This document shows, one piece after another, positions 9,315 to 18,276 of a DNA stretch of 64,000 nucleotides. Each line of letters opens with the position of its first letter. Within the stretch, counting starts at the first letter, position 1. This DNA is from Butyrivibrio sp. INlla16 (GTDB lineage Bacteria > Bacillota > Clostridia > Lachnospirales > Lachnospiraceae): the NCBI RefSeq assembly GCF_900104155.1, contig NZ_FMYB01000019.1, forward strand, positions 1 through 64,000, in the 5' to 3' direction. Under the pieces are notes generated by a model. The model did no database searches. It was not told where the DNA came from and saw only the letters and a list, made by a program, of their open reading frames with translations. The translations under genes and the position numbers were made by a program.

Positions 9315-10813
9315 TGAGAAGAGACAGATGTTTTAAAAACTTAATAGGGAAAGCATCTGTCTTTTTTGCATCCGTTTTTATGGCGGCATTTCTGACAGGA
9401 TGTAATGATTCGGTCACGGATTTTTTTAAGGCCAACAATCTTATTAATTCCGATGAAGAGATTTTGGTAGGAGAAGAAGTAGCAGCAGAATCTGAACCTG
9501 CAGCCGCGGAGGCAGAAGCTTCAGATGCCCCTACAACCGACGCTTCTGTAGATTCAGTTGAAGTCTCTAATGACGATGCCTCCCATTCAGGTACATTTGA
9601 TCCCGATAAGGTTAACCAGGCTATCGATGATCTCATCACTCAGATTGAGAAGGAGACAGGAAGAACAGGACGCCGCAAGGATGTTGAGGAAACCGACGAG
9701 GAACAGGGGAAAGATGCGACAACCTATTTTAGTGACTCCTTCCAGCAGGCGCAGAGAGAATCCCTCGGTTTATCTGTAGTTGATATAGAGGATTTAAAGA
9801 AGGCTCAGCAGGGCAACTACGCCTATGAACACCTGACAAAGGAAGGACAGACCTTATACGTCGAGCTTCTTAGAATTATTGAGAGACGCGCCGAGGACGT
9901 AGTTGTATCAACACTTGATGAAGAGGTTCTCGATGTGGTATGTCAGTTTGTACTTGCCGATCATCCCGAACTTTTCTATATGGACGGTTATACCTACACC
10001 CGCTATACAGTAGCAGGAGTTCTGAAGAAGATATCGTTTACCGGCAATTACATATACAGCGACGAGGAGATTGACTCACGTCAGGCCAAAATCGATGCAT
10101 ATGTGGATACCTGTCTGGCAGGAGCTCCGCAGGATGCTGATGATTATGAGAAGGTCAAGTATGTCTATGATTATCTTATAACCAATACTGAATACGACGC
10201 GAGTGCGCCGGATAATCAGAATATCTGCTCGGTATTTTTATATGGAAAATCGGTCTGCCAGGGCTATGCCAAGGCTACGCAGTATATTCTTAATAAACTT
10301 GGGGTTCCGACCACAATGGTCACAGGCAAAGTGAATGGTGTCGGCCACGCCTGGAACCTTGTATATGCTGACGGAGAGTATACCTACGTCGATACGACCT
10401 GGGGAGATTCCTCTTATCAGAAGTATGAGAGCGGAGGAGCTGATTCGCAAAAACTTCCGCTGATCAACTACACCTATTTGTGCTGTACAACCCAGGATAT
10501 CAGTAAGACACATACCATATCCGAGACGCTTCCAATGCCGGATTGCACTTCAATGCGCAACAATTATTACGTAAGGGAAGGTGAGTACTTTACGGAAAAT
10601 GACATGACTGCGCTGGGGAATCTTTTCTCAAGAAGATACGCCGACGGAAGTAACAATGTCACGATAAAATGCAGTACAAGAGCCGTATACGACGAATTCA
10701 TAAGAAGGCTCATAACCGATCAGCAGGTATTCGGATATATGGAGGGCTCAAATAATACAGTTTCATATACGACCTTTGATGAACAATACATTCTTATAAT
10801 CTGGTTATATTAA
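9314..10813 (+). CDS. Lipoprotein with transglutaminase-like domain
   Basis: A 499-residue exported protein. The N-terminus is a lipoprotein signal ending FLTGC, with lipidated Cys30. A low-complexity Ala/Glu/Ser/Asp linker follows to about residue 110. The C-terminal half is a transglutaminase-like fold with Cys315 (SVCQGYAKA), His345 (GHAWNLV) and Asp360 (YVDTTWGD) in the expected order, so the triad looks intact. These domains are typically cysteine proteases or peptidoglycan-linked hydrolases at the cell surface; the actual substrate is unknown. Its start overlaps the prfC stop, implying co-transcription. Confidence 0.85.
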   Translation: MRRDRCFKNLIGKASVFFASVFMAAFLTGCNDSVTDFFKANNLINSDEEILVGEEVAAESEPAAAEAEASDAPTTDASVDSVEVSNDDASHSGTFDPDKVNQAIDDLITQIEKETGRTGRRKDVEETDEEQGKDATTYFSDSFQQAQRESLGLSVVDIEDLKKAQQGNYAYEHLTKEGQTLYVELLRIIERRAEDVVVSTLDEEVLDVVCQFVLADHPELFYMDGYTYTRYTVAGVLKKISFTGNYIYSDEEIDSRQAKIDAYVDTCLAGAPQDADDYEKVKYVYDYLITNTEYDASAPDNQNICSVFLYGKSVCQGYAKATQYILNKLGVPTTMVTGKVNGVGHAWNLVYADGEYTYVDTTWGDSSYQKYESGGADSQKLPLINYTYLCCTTQDISKTHTISETLPMPDCTSMRNNYYVREGEYFTENDMTALGNLFSRRYADGSNNVTIKCSTRAVYDEFIRRLITDQQVFGYMEGSNNTVSYTTFDEQYILIIWLY

Positions 10814-10871
10814 AACTTCGTACTTTAAAATGCTGCTGGAAATTGCATTTTTGGTACGAAGTTTCTTTTTG
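10813..10871 (+). terminator. Terminator after the transglutaminase lipoprotein
   Basis: An 11-bp stem, AAACTTCGTAC (10813-10823) with GTACGAAGTTT (10854-10864), encloses a second smaller hairpin and ends in CTTTTT. Confidence 0.85.
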
Positions 10872-10888
10872 CGAATACAGATATTTCC

Positions 10889-10917
10889 TTGATTAGAGCG
10901 TTCCCCGGTGGTAAAAT
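10889..10917 (+). promoter_or_regulatory. Sigma-A promoter of the MscS-type gene
   Basis: TTGATT (10889-10894), a 17-base spacer and TAAAAT (10912-10917). A leader of about 80 nt follows to the ATG at 11005. Confidence 0.7.
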
Positions 10918-11004
10918 TGTATCGTTCGGTTTTTATGATTATCTACATGTTTTCATACATTCGTAAGGACCGGGTAACTATATAAACACCAAGGAGGAAA
11001 TGGT

Positions 11005-12204
11005 ATGTTTAATTTGTTCGATGTTACTAGTTTCATGACCGGCATATTTGGGGGCCTGGGGAAAGTGATAGTAGCGCTTGTTATCCTGCTTATAGCCTAC
11101 ATCGCGGCTTCAATTGCCAAGACACTCATCATTAAGTTGATGACACACACTAAGCTTGGATTCATTGTTTCCAGAGCAGATGGTCCGAGACCCGGAGTTA
11201 CAATTACTTACATCAGTAAGCTTGTTTACTTCCTGGTATTCTTACTTTTTATTCCACAGATTTTTAACACATTGGGAATTGACAGTGTTACATCTCCTGT
11301 AATGGGACTGCTTAACACAATTTGGGGATATGTTCCCAACGTTCTTGCAGCACTTATCGTTATCTTTGTAGGTAACCTTATCGCTACAACAGTAAGAACA
11401 CTTCTTGTTCCTGTATTTGCAAGACTTAAGGTTGATGAGCTTCAGGCTAAGGCAGGCATTGAGGTTAAGGACACAGCTAAGCTTTCATATACACTTGCTT
11501 ACATCGTATATGTTCTTATCATGATCCCTGTTTTCATCGTAGCACTCAACGTTCTTAAGATTGACGCTATCACAGCACCCGCTGTAAGCATGCTCACAGT
11601 TGTTGTTGAATACATCCCTCGCATAGTAGTAGCTTGCCTTGTTGTATTTGTCGGCTACCTTATCGGCAGATTCGCAGGTCAGATCGTTACTCAGCTCCTT
11701 GCTTCAACAGGCATTGATAAGAAGCTCACAGACGCAACAGAGGGTAAGACAGAGAAGTTCGTTCTTTCAAAGGTTACAGGTACTGTTGTTCAGGTTGTTA
11801 TCAACATCATGTTCATCGTACAGGGCTTTGCAGTAGTAGACCTTAAACTCCTTACAGACATCGGTGCTGCTGTTATCGGCTATATGCCTAAGGCCCTTGC
11901 TGCTATCATCGTTCTTACACTTACATACTTTGCTGCAATCCTTGCAGAGAAGGCTCTTAAGAAGAACGGAATGGACGGCTATGCACTTGTTTCCAAGGCA
12001 GTTATCTTTGTAATCGGCATTTTCATGGTTCTCAACCAGCTCGGAATTGCTACTACAATCGTTAATTCAGCATTCATTATCATTGTTGCAGCACTTGCTG
12101 TTGCATTTGCAATTTCCTTCGGTATCGGCGGAAAGGCATTCGCTACAAAGCAGCTTGATAAGCTCGACAAGTACATTGAAGAGAACAAAAAGAGCGACAA
12201 ATAA
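11005..12204 (+). CDS. MscS-related membrane protein with repeated TM-helix units
   Basis: A 399-residue protein, hydrophobic almost throughout. It holds about four copies of a unit in which a glycine/alanine-rich helix of the type 'YVPNVLAALIVIFVGNLIA' is followed by a soluble stretch with Asp/Lys and a further helix (compare residues near 110, 195, 295 and 350). This matches the conserved TM-helix family linked to MscS-like mechanosensitive channels (CmpX type). The C-terminal beta-domain of full MscS channels is absent; after the last helix only a charged tail of about 25 residues remains. It is a single gene with its own promoter and terminator and an AAGGAGGA ribosome site. Confidence 0.8.
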   Translation: MFNLFDVTSFMTGIFGGLGKVIVALVILLIAYIAASIAKTLIIKLMTHTKLGFIVSRADGPRPGVTITYISKLVYFLVFLLFIPQIFNTLGIDSVTSPVMGLLNTIWGYVPNVLAALIVIFVGNLIATTVRTLLVPVFARLKVDELQAKAGIEVKDTAKLSYTLAYIVYVLIMIPVFIVALNVLKIDAITAPAVSMLTVVVEYIPRIVVACLVVFVGYLIGRFAGQIVTQLLASTGIDKKLTDATEGKTEKFVLSKVTGTVVQVVINIMFIVQGFAVVDLKLLTDIGAAVIGYMPKALAAIIVLTLTYFAAILAEKALKKNGMDGYALVSKAVIFVIGIFMVLNQLGIATTIVNSAFIIIVAALAVAFAISFGIGGKAFATKQLDKLDKYIEENKKSDK

Positions 12205-12242
12205 TAGCACGAAATTTTACGAAAAAACATATTGAAGCTTTG

Positions 12243-12280
12243 GCGGAGGGTATACATAAAAAGTTGCCCTCCGCTTTTCT
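12243..12280 (+). terminator. Terminator after the MscS-type gene
   Basis: GCGGAGGG (12243-12250) pairs with CCCTCCGC (12267-12274), followed by TTTTCT. Confidence 0.85.
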
Positions 12281-12327
12281 ATCTTGTATAATTATAAGGA
12301 TTTCAGTATGAAAGGAACGTGATTATT

Positions 12328-12702
12328 ATGGAAAAGGAAGTACAGAATAATACACTATTAAAGGCTAAGGGAATCGGCTCTGTAAAAATTGCTGACGACG
12401 TTGTTGCCAAGATTGCTGCGCTTGCTGCTCTTGAGATTGACGGAGTAAGTGAGATGGCAGGTGGTTATACCAGTGAAAATATAGATAAGGCAGGTCCGAA
12501 GAACATCCAGAAGAGTTCCAAGATCTTTTTGAATGAAGGTAAGGTACGCGTGGATATGTCCATTCTTATGGATTACAGCTACAACATTCCCGCTACAAGT
12601 AAGCAGGTCCAGGATAAGGTTAAGAGCTCCATCGAGAGCATGACAGGACTTAGTGTTACTGACGTCAACGTACGTATTGCCGGCATCAAGATGCCTGATT
12701 AA
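12328..12702 (+). CDS. Asp23/Gls24 family envelope stress protein
   Basis: A 124-residue protein with the Asp23 fold signature: VAKIAALAALEIDGVSEMAGG near the start and the final VTDVNVRIAGIKMP. Members of this family are abundant membrane-associated proteins in Firmicutes and are regularly found just before nusB. ATG 12328 is chosen over GTG 12319 because AAAGGA at 12311-12316 is too close to the GTG. The nusB gene follows 17 bases after the stop, so this is the first gene of the operon. Confidence 0.9.
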   Translation: MEKEVQNNTLLKAKGIGSVKIADDVVAKIAALAALEIDGVSEMAGGYTSENIDKAGPKNIQKSSKIFLNEGKVRVDMSILMDYSYNIPATSKQVQDKVKSSIESMTGLSVTDVNVRIAGIKMPD

Positions 12703-12719
12703 GGATTACAGAGGATATT

Positions 12720-13118
12720 ATGAAAAGATCAGAACTTAGAGAACAGGTTTTTCAGCTTCTTTTTCGTGTAGAATTCAATACACCCGAGGAGATGCGTGAG
12801 CAGGAGGACCTGTTCATTGAAACAAGCGACATAGAGATGAGTGCTAAGGATGTTGATTATGTTAAGGAGCGCTACGAGAGCATCGCAGAGAAGCTCCCCG
12901 AGATCGACAAGCTCATCAATGAAGTAACAACGGGATGGGATACAGGGCGTATCGGAAAAGTGGAGCTCGCAATCCTGAGACTCGCTGTCTATGAGATTAA
13001 ATTCGATGAATCTATCCCCACAGGGGTAGCAATCAACGAGGCAGTTGAGCTGTCCAAGAAATTCGGCCAGGACGGCGCTTCTTCCTTTGTAAACGGAGTG
13101 CTGGCAAAACTTGCGTAA
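12720..13118 (+). CDS. nusB: Transcription antitermination factor NusB
   Basis: A 132-residue all-helical protein that binds boxA RNA with ribosomal protein S10 to keep RNA polymerase from terminating in rRNA operons. The start MKRSELREQVFQLLFRVEF and the C-terminal motifs LRLAVYEIKF, PTGVAINEAVELSKKFG and FVNGVLAKLA are all present. The 3' end overlaps the next gene by 8 bases. Confidence 0.96.
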   Translation: MKRSELREQVFQLLFRVEFNTPEEMREQEDLFIETSDIEMSAKDVDYVKERYESIAEKLPEIDKLINEVTTGWDTGRIGKVELAILRLAVYEIKFDESIPTGVAINEAVELSKKFGQDGASSFVNGVLAKLA

Positions 13119-14322
13119 TGTATATACAGTTGAGCAGATAAATTCCTATATTAAAAATATGTTCACGCAGGACTTCCTGCTCTCATCACTTACGGTGAAG
13201 GGCGAGGTCAGTAACTGCAAATATCACTCCTCCGGTCACATCTACTTCACGCTTAAGGATGCGTCCGGAGCGATTTCTTGTGTGATGTTCCGCGGGAGTG
13301 CTGCTACGGGGCTTAGATTCCGTATGAAGGAGGGCCAACAGGTCTGCGTGACCGGATCAATAGATGTATATGAACGGGACGGGAAGTACCAGCTTTATGC
13401 CAGAAAAATTGAACTGGATGGAGCAGGTGCTTTGTTTGAGCGTTTTGAGGCCTTGAAAAAAGAGCTGTCAGAGCGCGGAATGTTTGCCAATGAATATAAA
13501 CAGCCGATACCAAAGCATATAAAAACGCTTGGGGTTGTGACAGCTCCTACAGGCGCGGCTGTGCGAGATATTATAAATATTTCCACCAGAAGAAATCCCT
13601 ATGTGCAGATATATCTATATCCCGCAATAGTTCAGGGAGATCAGGCGAAGGAAAGTATAGTCCGCGGTATAGAAACTCTCACAGCAATGAATGTTGATGT
13701 GATCATTGTAGGAAGAGGCGGCGGATCTATTGAAGATCTGTGGGCATTTAATGAGGAGGTTGTAGCGGAAGCGATTTTTAATTGTCCGATTCCCATCATC
13801 TCGGCAGTAGGTCACGAGACGGATACTACGATTGCCGATTATGTGGCTGATTTAAGAGCACCTACACCTTCTGCAGCGGCAGAACTGGCGGTATATGAGA
13901 TCGATCTGCTTTTTCAGGATATCGATGCCTACCGCGATATTCTTACCCGCATGATGAACGACAGGATAATGAGACTTCGAGAGAAGGCAGCTTCCGATAG
14001 ACGCCTTTTGGAACACCTTTCACCGGAGGCGAGAATACGCGACCAGAGAATGAGAGCTGCGCAGGCTGCTGACAGACTTGAGCGCCTGATGACAGACCGC
14101 ATAAGGGACAACAGGCATCGCCTGGATGTCGATATAGAGAGGCTGAAAGCGCTCAGCCCCCTTGATAAACTGCAGTCGGGATTTTCCTATGTGGCTGATT
14201 CCGAAGGCAAAAATGTCAGGAGCATCAAAAATGTTTCGCCCGGCGATAAGATTGAAATAAATGTCAGCGACGGTGTTATCGGGGCAGAAGTTATAGGTGC
14301 GGAGAAGAGAAAATATGGCTAA
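13111..14322 (+). CDS. xseA: Exodeoxyribonuclease VII large subunit
   Basis: A 403-residue protein with an N-terminal OB-fold DNA-binding domain (residues 1-100, HIYFTLKDASGAISCVMFRG), the catalytic core (VVTAPTGAAVRDI and GRGGGSIEDLWAFNEE) and a coiled-coil C-terminal third. With XseB it degrades single-stranded DNA in both directions. No ATG precedes the conserved YTVEQINSYIK start, so the best initiator is TTG 13111, which overlaps nusB; GGAG at 13095 is its only ribosome site. This start is less certain than the others. Confidence 0.94.
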   Translation: MRNVYTVEQINSYIKNMFTQDFLLSSLTVKGEVSNCKYHSSGHIYFTLKDASGAISCVMFRGSAATGLRFRMKEGQQVCVTGSIDVYERDGKYQLYARKIELDGAGALFERFEALKKELSERGMFANEYKQPIPKHIKTLGVVTAPTGAAVRDIINISTRRNPYVQIYLYPAIVQGDQAKESIVRGIETLTAMNVDVIIVGRGGGSIEDLWAFNEEVVAEAIFNCPIPIISAVGHETDTTIADYVADLRAPTPSAAAELAVYEIDLLFQDIDAYRDILTRMMNDRIMRLREKAASDRRLLEHLSPEARIRDQRMRAAQAADRLERLMTDRIRDNRHRLDVDIERLKALSPLDKLQSGFSYVADSEGKNVRSIKNVSPGDKIEINVSDGVIGAEVIGAEKRKYG

Positions 14323-14539
14323 GAAAAACGAAGAAAAAGAAATCACAATAGAAGAAGCCTTCGCTGAAGTAGACGAGCGCATCAAGGCTCTTGAAAAGAG
14401 CGATGTCACTCTTGAGGAATCCTTTAAATTCTTCAAGGAAGGCATGGATTTGCTTAAATACTGTAACGATTCCATCGACAAGGTTGAGAAAAAGGTTCAG
14501 AAGGTTATGGCTGACGGCAGCACGGAGGATTTTGAGTAA
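14315..14539 (+). CDS. xseB: Exodeoxyribonuclease VII small subunit
   Basis: A 74-residue helical protein with the family pattern FAEVDERIKALEKSDVTLEESFKFFKEG. It binds the XseA coiled coil in several copies. ATG 14315 is chosen because GGAGAAGAG lies just before it; an in-frame GTG at 14297 has no ribosome site. It overlaps xseA by 8 bases and ispA by one base (TAATG). Confidence 0.94.
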   Translation: MAKKNEEKEITIEEAFAEVDERIKALEKSDVTLEESFKFFKEGMDLLKYCNDSIDKVEKKVQKVMADGSTEDFE

Positions 14540-15459
14540 TGTCCGATTTTGATAAGATGCTGGATTGCAGAGCGGCAGAAGCAGAGGATATCATAAAGAG
14601 CTTTCTTCCCGCTGAGGAAGGCTATCAGAAAAAAGTAATCGAAGCCATGAATTACAGTGTCATGGCAGGTGGCAAGAGAATCAGACCGGTTCTGATGCTA
14701 GAGATGTTTAAGATCTTTTCCGGAAAGGACAAGGATCTTGTAGCTCCCTTTGCGGCGGCTATTGAGATGATCCACACCTATTCTCTTGTGCACGACGATC
14801 TGCCGGCGATGGATAACGATGAATACAGAAGAGGCCGGAAGACCACGCATGTTGTATACGGTGCGGGAATGGCTACTCTTGCAGGAGACGGACTTTTAAA
14901 TTATGCATACGAGACCGCTCTGAAGGTATTTTTATGCAAAACAAATACCGATCCCTTCGACGGAGATATCAGTGACAGGAGAGCTAAGGCACTTGAAATC
15001 CTCGCCAGGAAAGCCGGCATATACGGAATGGTCGGCGGACAGTGCGCAGACATAGAGGCTGAGGGAAAGGCTGCAGCGGCCTCCGAGGAACTCATTTTCA
15101 TTCATGAGAATAAGACAGCTGCAATGCTTGAGAGCAGCATGATGATAGGAGCGATTCTCGCAGGAGCCGATAAAAAGGCGCTTGATGATATCGAACAGGC
15201 TGCGAGGAAAATAGGAGTTGCCTTCCAGATTCAGGATGATGTTCTTGATGTTACGGGCGACGAAGCGGAGCTTGGAAAGCCGATCGGTTCAGATGAAAAG
15301 AATGAGAAGACTACATATGTGACACTTCACGGACTTGAAGAATCAAAAGAAGAAGTCAGGAAGCTTTCGGACGAAGCAGCCTCCATCCTTTCAAAATACG
15401 ATGGCAGCGAAGAATTCCTGATACCTCTTGTAAAGTGGATGATCTCAAGACAAAAGTGA
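14539..15459 (+). CDS. ispA: Polyprenyl (farnesyl/geranyl) diphosphate synthase
   Basis: A 306-residue trans-prenyltransferase that condenses isopentenyl diphosphate onto allylic diphosphates. It carries GGKRIRPVL, the first aspartate-rich motif (HDDLPAMDND, about residue 92) and the second (FQIQDDVLDVTGD). Residues before the first motif (HTYSLV) suggest a short-chain product such as farnesyl diphosphate. It lies between xseB and dxs, the normal isoprenoid cluster in Firmicutes. Confidence 0.94.
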   Translation: MSDFDKMLDCRAAEAEDIIKSFLPAEEGYQKKVIEAMNYSVMAGGKRIRPVLMLEMFKIFSGKDKDLVAPFAAAIEMIHTYSLVHDDLPAMDNDEYRRGRKTTHVVYGAGMATLAGDGLLNYAYETALKVFLCKTNTDPFDGDISDRRAKALEILARKAGIYGMVGGQCADIEAEGKAAAASEELIFIHENKTAAMLESSMMIGAILAGADKKALDDIEQAARKIGVAFQIQDDVLDVTGDEAELGKPIGSDEKNEKTTYVTLHGLEESKEEVRKLSDEAASILSKYDGSEEFLIPLVKWMISRQK

Positions 15460-15467
15460 TAACATTT

Positions 15468-15514
15468 ATGCCTTCTCCTATGGAGAAGGTGTCAGCGAAG
15501 CTGACGGATGAGGA
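15468..15514 (+). repeat. Dispersed double-hairpin repeat, copy 2 (overlaps the dxs leader)
   Basis: CCTTCTCC/GGAGAAGG (15471-15478 with 15482-15489), then GTCAG-CGAAG-CTGAC (15491-15505) and the tail GGATGAGGA. The tail contains an ATG in frame with dxs (15508), and its AGGA is the only ribosome site for the real dxs start at 15520. Confidence 0.85.
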
Positions 15515-15519
15515 TTAAC

Positions 15520-17388
15520 ATGTTACTCGACAGTATAAAGAAACCAAACGACATAAAGAAAATACCGAAAAACAAGCAGGGAGAGCTTGCTCAGGAGATT
15601 CGTGATTTTCTCATAGAAAAGATAAGTGTGACCGGTGGACATCTGGCATCAAACCTTGGCGTGGTTGAGCTTACCATGGCTCTTCACTTAGAACTAGATC
15701 TTCCGAAGGACAAAATTATTTGGGATGTCGGACATCAGTCCTACACACATAAGCTTTTAACCGGTCGTAAGGACGGCTTTGATAATCTGAGGAAATTCGG
15801 TGGGATGAGTGGATTCCCCAAGAGATCGGAGTCGGAGTGTGACTGCTTTGACACAGGCCACAGTTCCACCAGTTTATCAGCGGGACTTGGTATGGTAAGA
15901 GCAAGACAGCTCTCCGATGAGAAGTTTACCATCGTATCTGTAATCGGTGATGGTTCACTTACAGGTGGCCTTGCCTACGAAGCCCTTAACAATGCGGCAA
16001 AGCTTGATACGAATTTTATCATGGTACTAAACGACAACGAGATGTCTATTTCCGAGAATGTTGGAGGAATGGCAAAATATCTCAATGTTGTAAGAACCAA
16101 TGAGGGATACCTTAATTTGAGGGATGATATATACAACTCCCTTAAGAATTCCAGTCCCAAGATGGTCAAGGGAATTAGACGTGCAAAGAACAGTTTTAAA
16201 CAGCTCTTTGTTCCGGGAATGGTTTTTGAGAATCTCGGCATCACATATCTTGGACCGATCGACGGACACGATATCACAGCACTGCGGGCTGCTATCCGCG
16301 AGGCTAAGAAGGTTCGTAAGGCTGTTATGATTCACGTGGTTACCAAGAAGGGTAAGGGCTTTGAACCTGCAGAGAGGCATCCTGCGCGCTTCCATGGTAC
16401 GGAGCCGTTTCTTATTGAGAACGGAATTCCAAGGAATCCCAGAACAACAGCCAATTATCAGGATATTTTCAGCACGGTTATGTGCAAAATAGGTGAACGC
16501 GAGCCCAAGGCGGTGGCAATTACAGCAGCAATGGCGGACGGAACCGGACTTAAGAGATTCAGGAATATGTACCCCGACAGATTTTTTGATGCGGGAATCG
16601 CGGAGGAACATGCGGTTACCTTTGCAGCAGGACTTGCAGTCGGCGGTTTTCATCCGATTTTTGCGGTGTACAGTTCATTTTTACAGAGAGCTTACGATCA
16701 GGTACTGGAGGATGTTTGTCTTCAGAATCTTCCGGTTACCTTTGCGATAGACAGGGCAGGACTTGTTGGAAGCGACGGTGAGACTCACCAGGGAATATTT
16801 GATTTGTCCTACCTTTCCAGTATGCCCAATATGCATATAATGGCGCCCAAGAATAAATGGGAGCTTTCCGACATGCTTAAGTTCGCGATTGCTTTCGATG
16901 AACCTTCGGCGATCAGATATCCGAGGGGGACAGCATACGATGGACTTGCAGACTTCCGTGCACCTATTGAGATGGGTAAGGCAGAGCCATTGTACAAGGA
17001 GAGAGATATCATCCTCTTTGCATTGGGAAGTATGGTGAAAACCGCGGAGAAAGTTCGAGAGATACTTCTTGAAAAAGGCTACAATTGTTCACTTACCAAC
17101 GCGAGATTTGCTAAGCCTATTGACGGAGAGCATGTGCGGGACGCAGCGAAAAAGCATAAGCTTATAGTTACGATGGAAGAGAACGTTGAGAACGGCGGTT
17201 TCGGAGATCAGGTAAGACGCTTTATCTATGATGAGGGAATTGACATTCATCATCTTTGTATAGCTCTTCCGGATGAGTTTGTAACTCACGGCTCATGTGA
17301 TCAGCTCTATAAGGCACTTGGCGTTGATGCCGAGTCGATTGCCAAAAAAGTAATGAGAAAATATGAGGAAATAACAGTAGATGGCTAA
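15520..17388 (+). CDS. dxs: 1-deoxy-D-xylulose-5-phosphate synthase
   Basis: A thiamine-diphosphate enzyme of 622 residues that makes DXP from pyruvate and glyceraldehyde-3-phosphate, the first step of the non-mevalonate isoprenoid pathway. It shows WDVGHQSYTHKLLTGR, the ThDP site GDGSLTGGLAYEALNNA, KGKGFEPAE and the transketolase central motif DRAGLVGSDGETHQG. The protein could begin at ATG 15508, but that codon lies inside a dispersed repeat; ATG 15520 has AGGA 6 bases upstream and gives the usual start. It overlaps tlyA by 8 bases. Confidence 0.95.
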   Translation: MLLDSIKKPNDIKKIPKNKQGELAQEIRDFLIEKISVTGGHLASNLGVVELTMALHLELDLPKDKIIWDVGHQSYTHKLLTGRKDGFDNLRKFGGMSGFPKRSESECDCFDTGHSSTSLSAGLGMVRARQLSDEKFTIVSVIGDGSLTGGLAYEALNNAAKLDTNFIMVLNDNEMSISENVGGMAKYLNVVRTNEGYLNLRDDIYNSLKNSSPKMVKGIRRAKNSFKQLFVPGMVFENLGITYLGPIDGHDITALRAAIREAKKVRKAVMIHVVTKKGKGFEPAERHPARFHGTEPFLIENGIPRNPRTTANYQDIFSTVMCKIGEREPKAVAITAAMADGTGLKRFRNMYPDRFFDAGIAEEHAVTFAAGLAVGGFHPIFAVYSSFLQRAYDQVLEDVCLQNLPVTFAIDRAGLVGSDGETHQGIFDLSYLSSMPNMHIMAPKNKWELSDMLKFAIAFDEPSAIRYPRGTAYDGLADFRAPIEMGKAEPLYKERDIILFALGSMVKTAEKVREILLEKGYNCSLTNARFAKPIDGEHVRDAAKKHKLIVTMEENVENGGFGDQVRRFIYDEGIDIHHLCIALPDEFVTHGSCDQLYKALGVDAESIAKKVMRKYEEITVDG

Positions 17389-18271
17389 GGAAAGACTGGA
17401 TGTAATTCTGGTTTCCAGAGGTCTTGCCACTTCCCGTGAGAAGGCAAAGGCTGTCATTATGGCAGGCGATGTTTTTGTAAACGGTCAGAGAGAAGACAAG
17501 CCCGGAACATCCTTTGATGAATCAAAAATCACATCTCTTGAAGTGAAGGGAGAACAACTCCCCTATGTCAGCAGAGGCGGTCTCAAGCTTGAGAAGGCTA
17601 TGAAGAGCTTTGAGCTAAAACTCGACGGCTTTGTATGCATGGACATAGGAGCTTCCACCGGAGGCTTTACGGATTGCATGCTTCAAAACGGAGCAGTGAA
17701 GGTGTACTCGGTGGATGTGGGACATGGTCAGCTTGCCTGGAAACTTAGATCCGACGAGCGCGTTGTCTGCATGGAGAAAACCAATTTCAGATATCTTACA
17801 AGAGATGATATAGATGATGATCTTGATTTTGCATCGGTTGATGTGTCTTTCATCTCACTTACCAAAATACTTATTCCCGCGAGAAAGCTTCTTAAGGATG
17901 GCGGAGAGATGGTATGTCTTATCAAGCCCCAGTTTGAGGCTGGCCGCGAGAAGGTAGGTAAAAAGGGAGTTGTGAGAGAACCTGAGACTCACAAAGAGGT
18001 CATCTGCAAGGTAATAGATTTTGCCCACATAATCGGATTTAAGGTTTTAAATCTCGATTTTTCACCGGTTAGGGGACCGGAGGGAAATATAGAATACCTT
18101 CTTTATATCAAAAAGGATGAGAGCAGAAACGATGAGGTGTCTGAAATCAATGAAGGCGAGGGACTTCATTTGCTGTCAGAGGTTTTGAGTGCAGGCAATG
18201 GTTTTTCAACGGAGCCTGATATGAAGGAACTTATTGAGGAGACGGTAGGAAGAGCACACGGGGAGTTATAA
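17381..18271 (+). CDS. tlyA: TlyA family rRNA 2'-O-methyltransferase
   Basis: A 296-residue protein with an N-terminal S4 RNA-binding domain (RLDVILVSRGLATSREKAK) and an FtsJ-type methyltransferase domain (MDIGASTGGFTDCML at about 87, VDVSFISL, LIKPQFEAGRE). TlyA proteins methylate 16S and 23S rRNA; the old name haemolysin is misleading. The C-terminus is about 25 residues longer than usual and variable. It lies in the operon between dxs and nadK. Confidence 0.93.
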   Translation: MAKERLDVILVSRGLATSREKAKAVIMAGDVFVNGQREDKPGTSFDESKITSLEVKGEQLPYVSRGGLKLEKAMKSFELKLDGFVCMDIGASTGGFTDCMLQNGAVKVYSVDVGHGQLAWKLRSDERVVCMEKTNFRYLTRDDIDDDLDFASVDVSFISLTKILIPARKLLKDGGEMVCLIKPQFEAGREKVGKKGVVREPETHKEVICKVIDFAHIIGFKVLNLDFSPVRGPEGNIEYLLYIKKDESRNDEVSEINEGEGLHLLSEVLSAGNGFSTEPDMKELIEETVGRAHGEL

Positions 18272-18276
18272 GGTCT

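Noticed and set aside
15508-15519. ATG 15508 as the dxs start
   Set aside because: The codon lies inside the dispersed repeat, and AGGA at 15511-15514 is correctly spaced for ATG 15520 instead.
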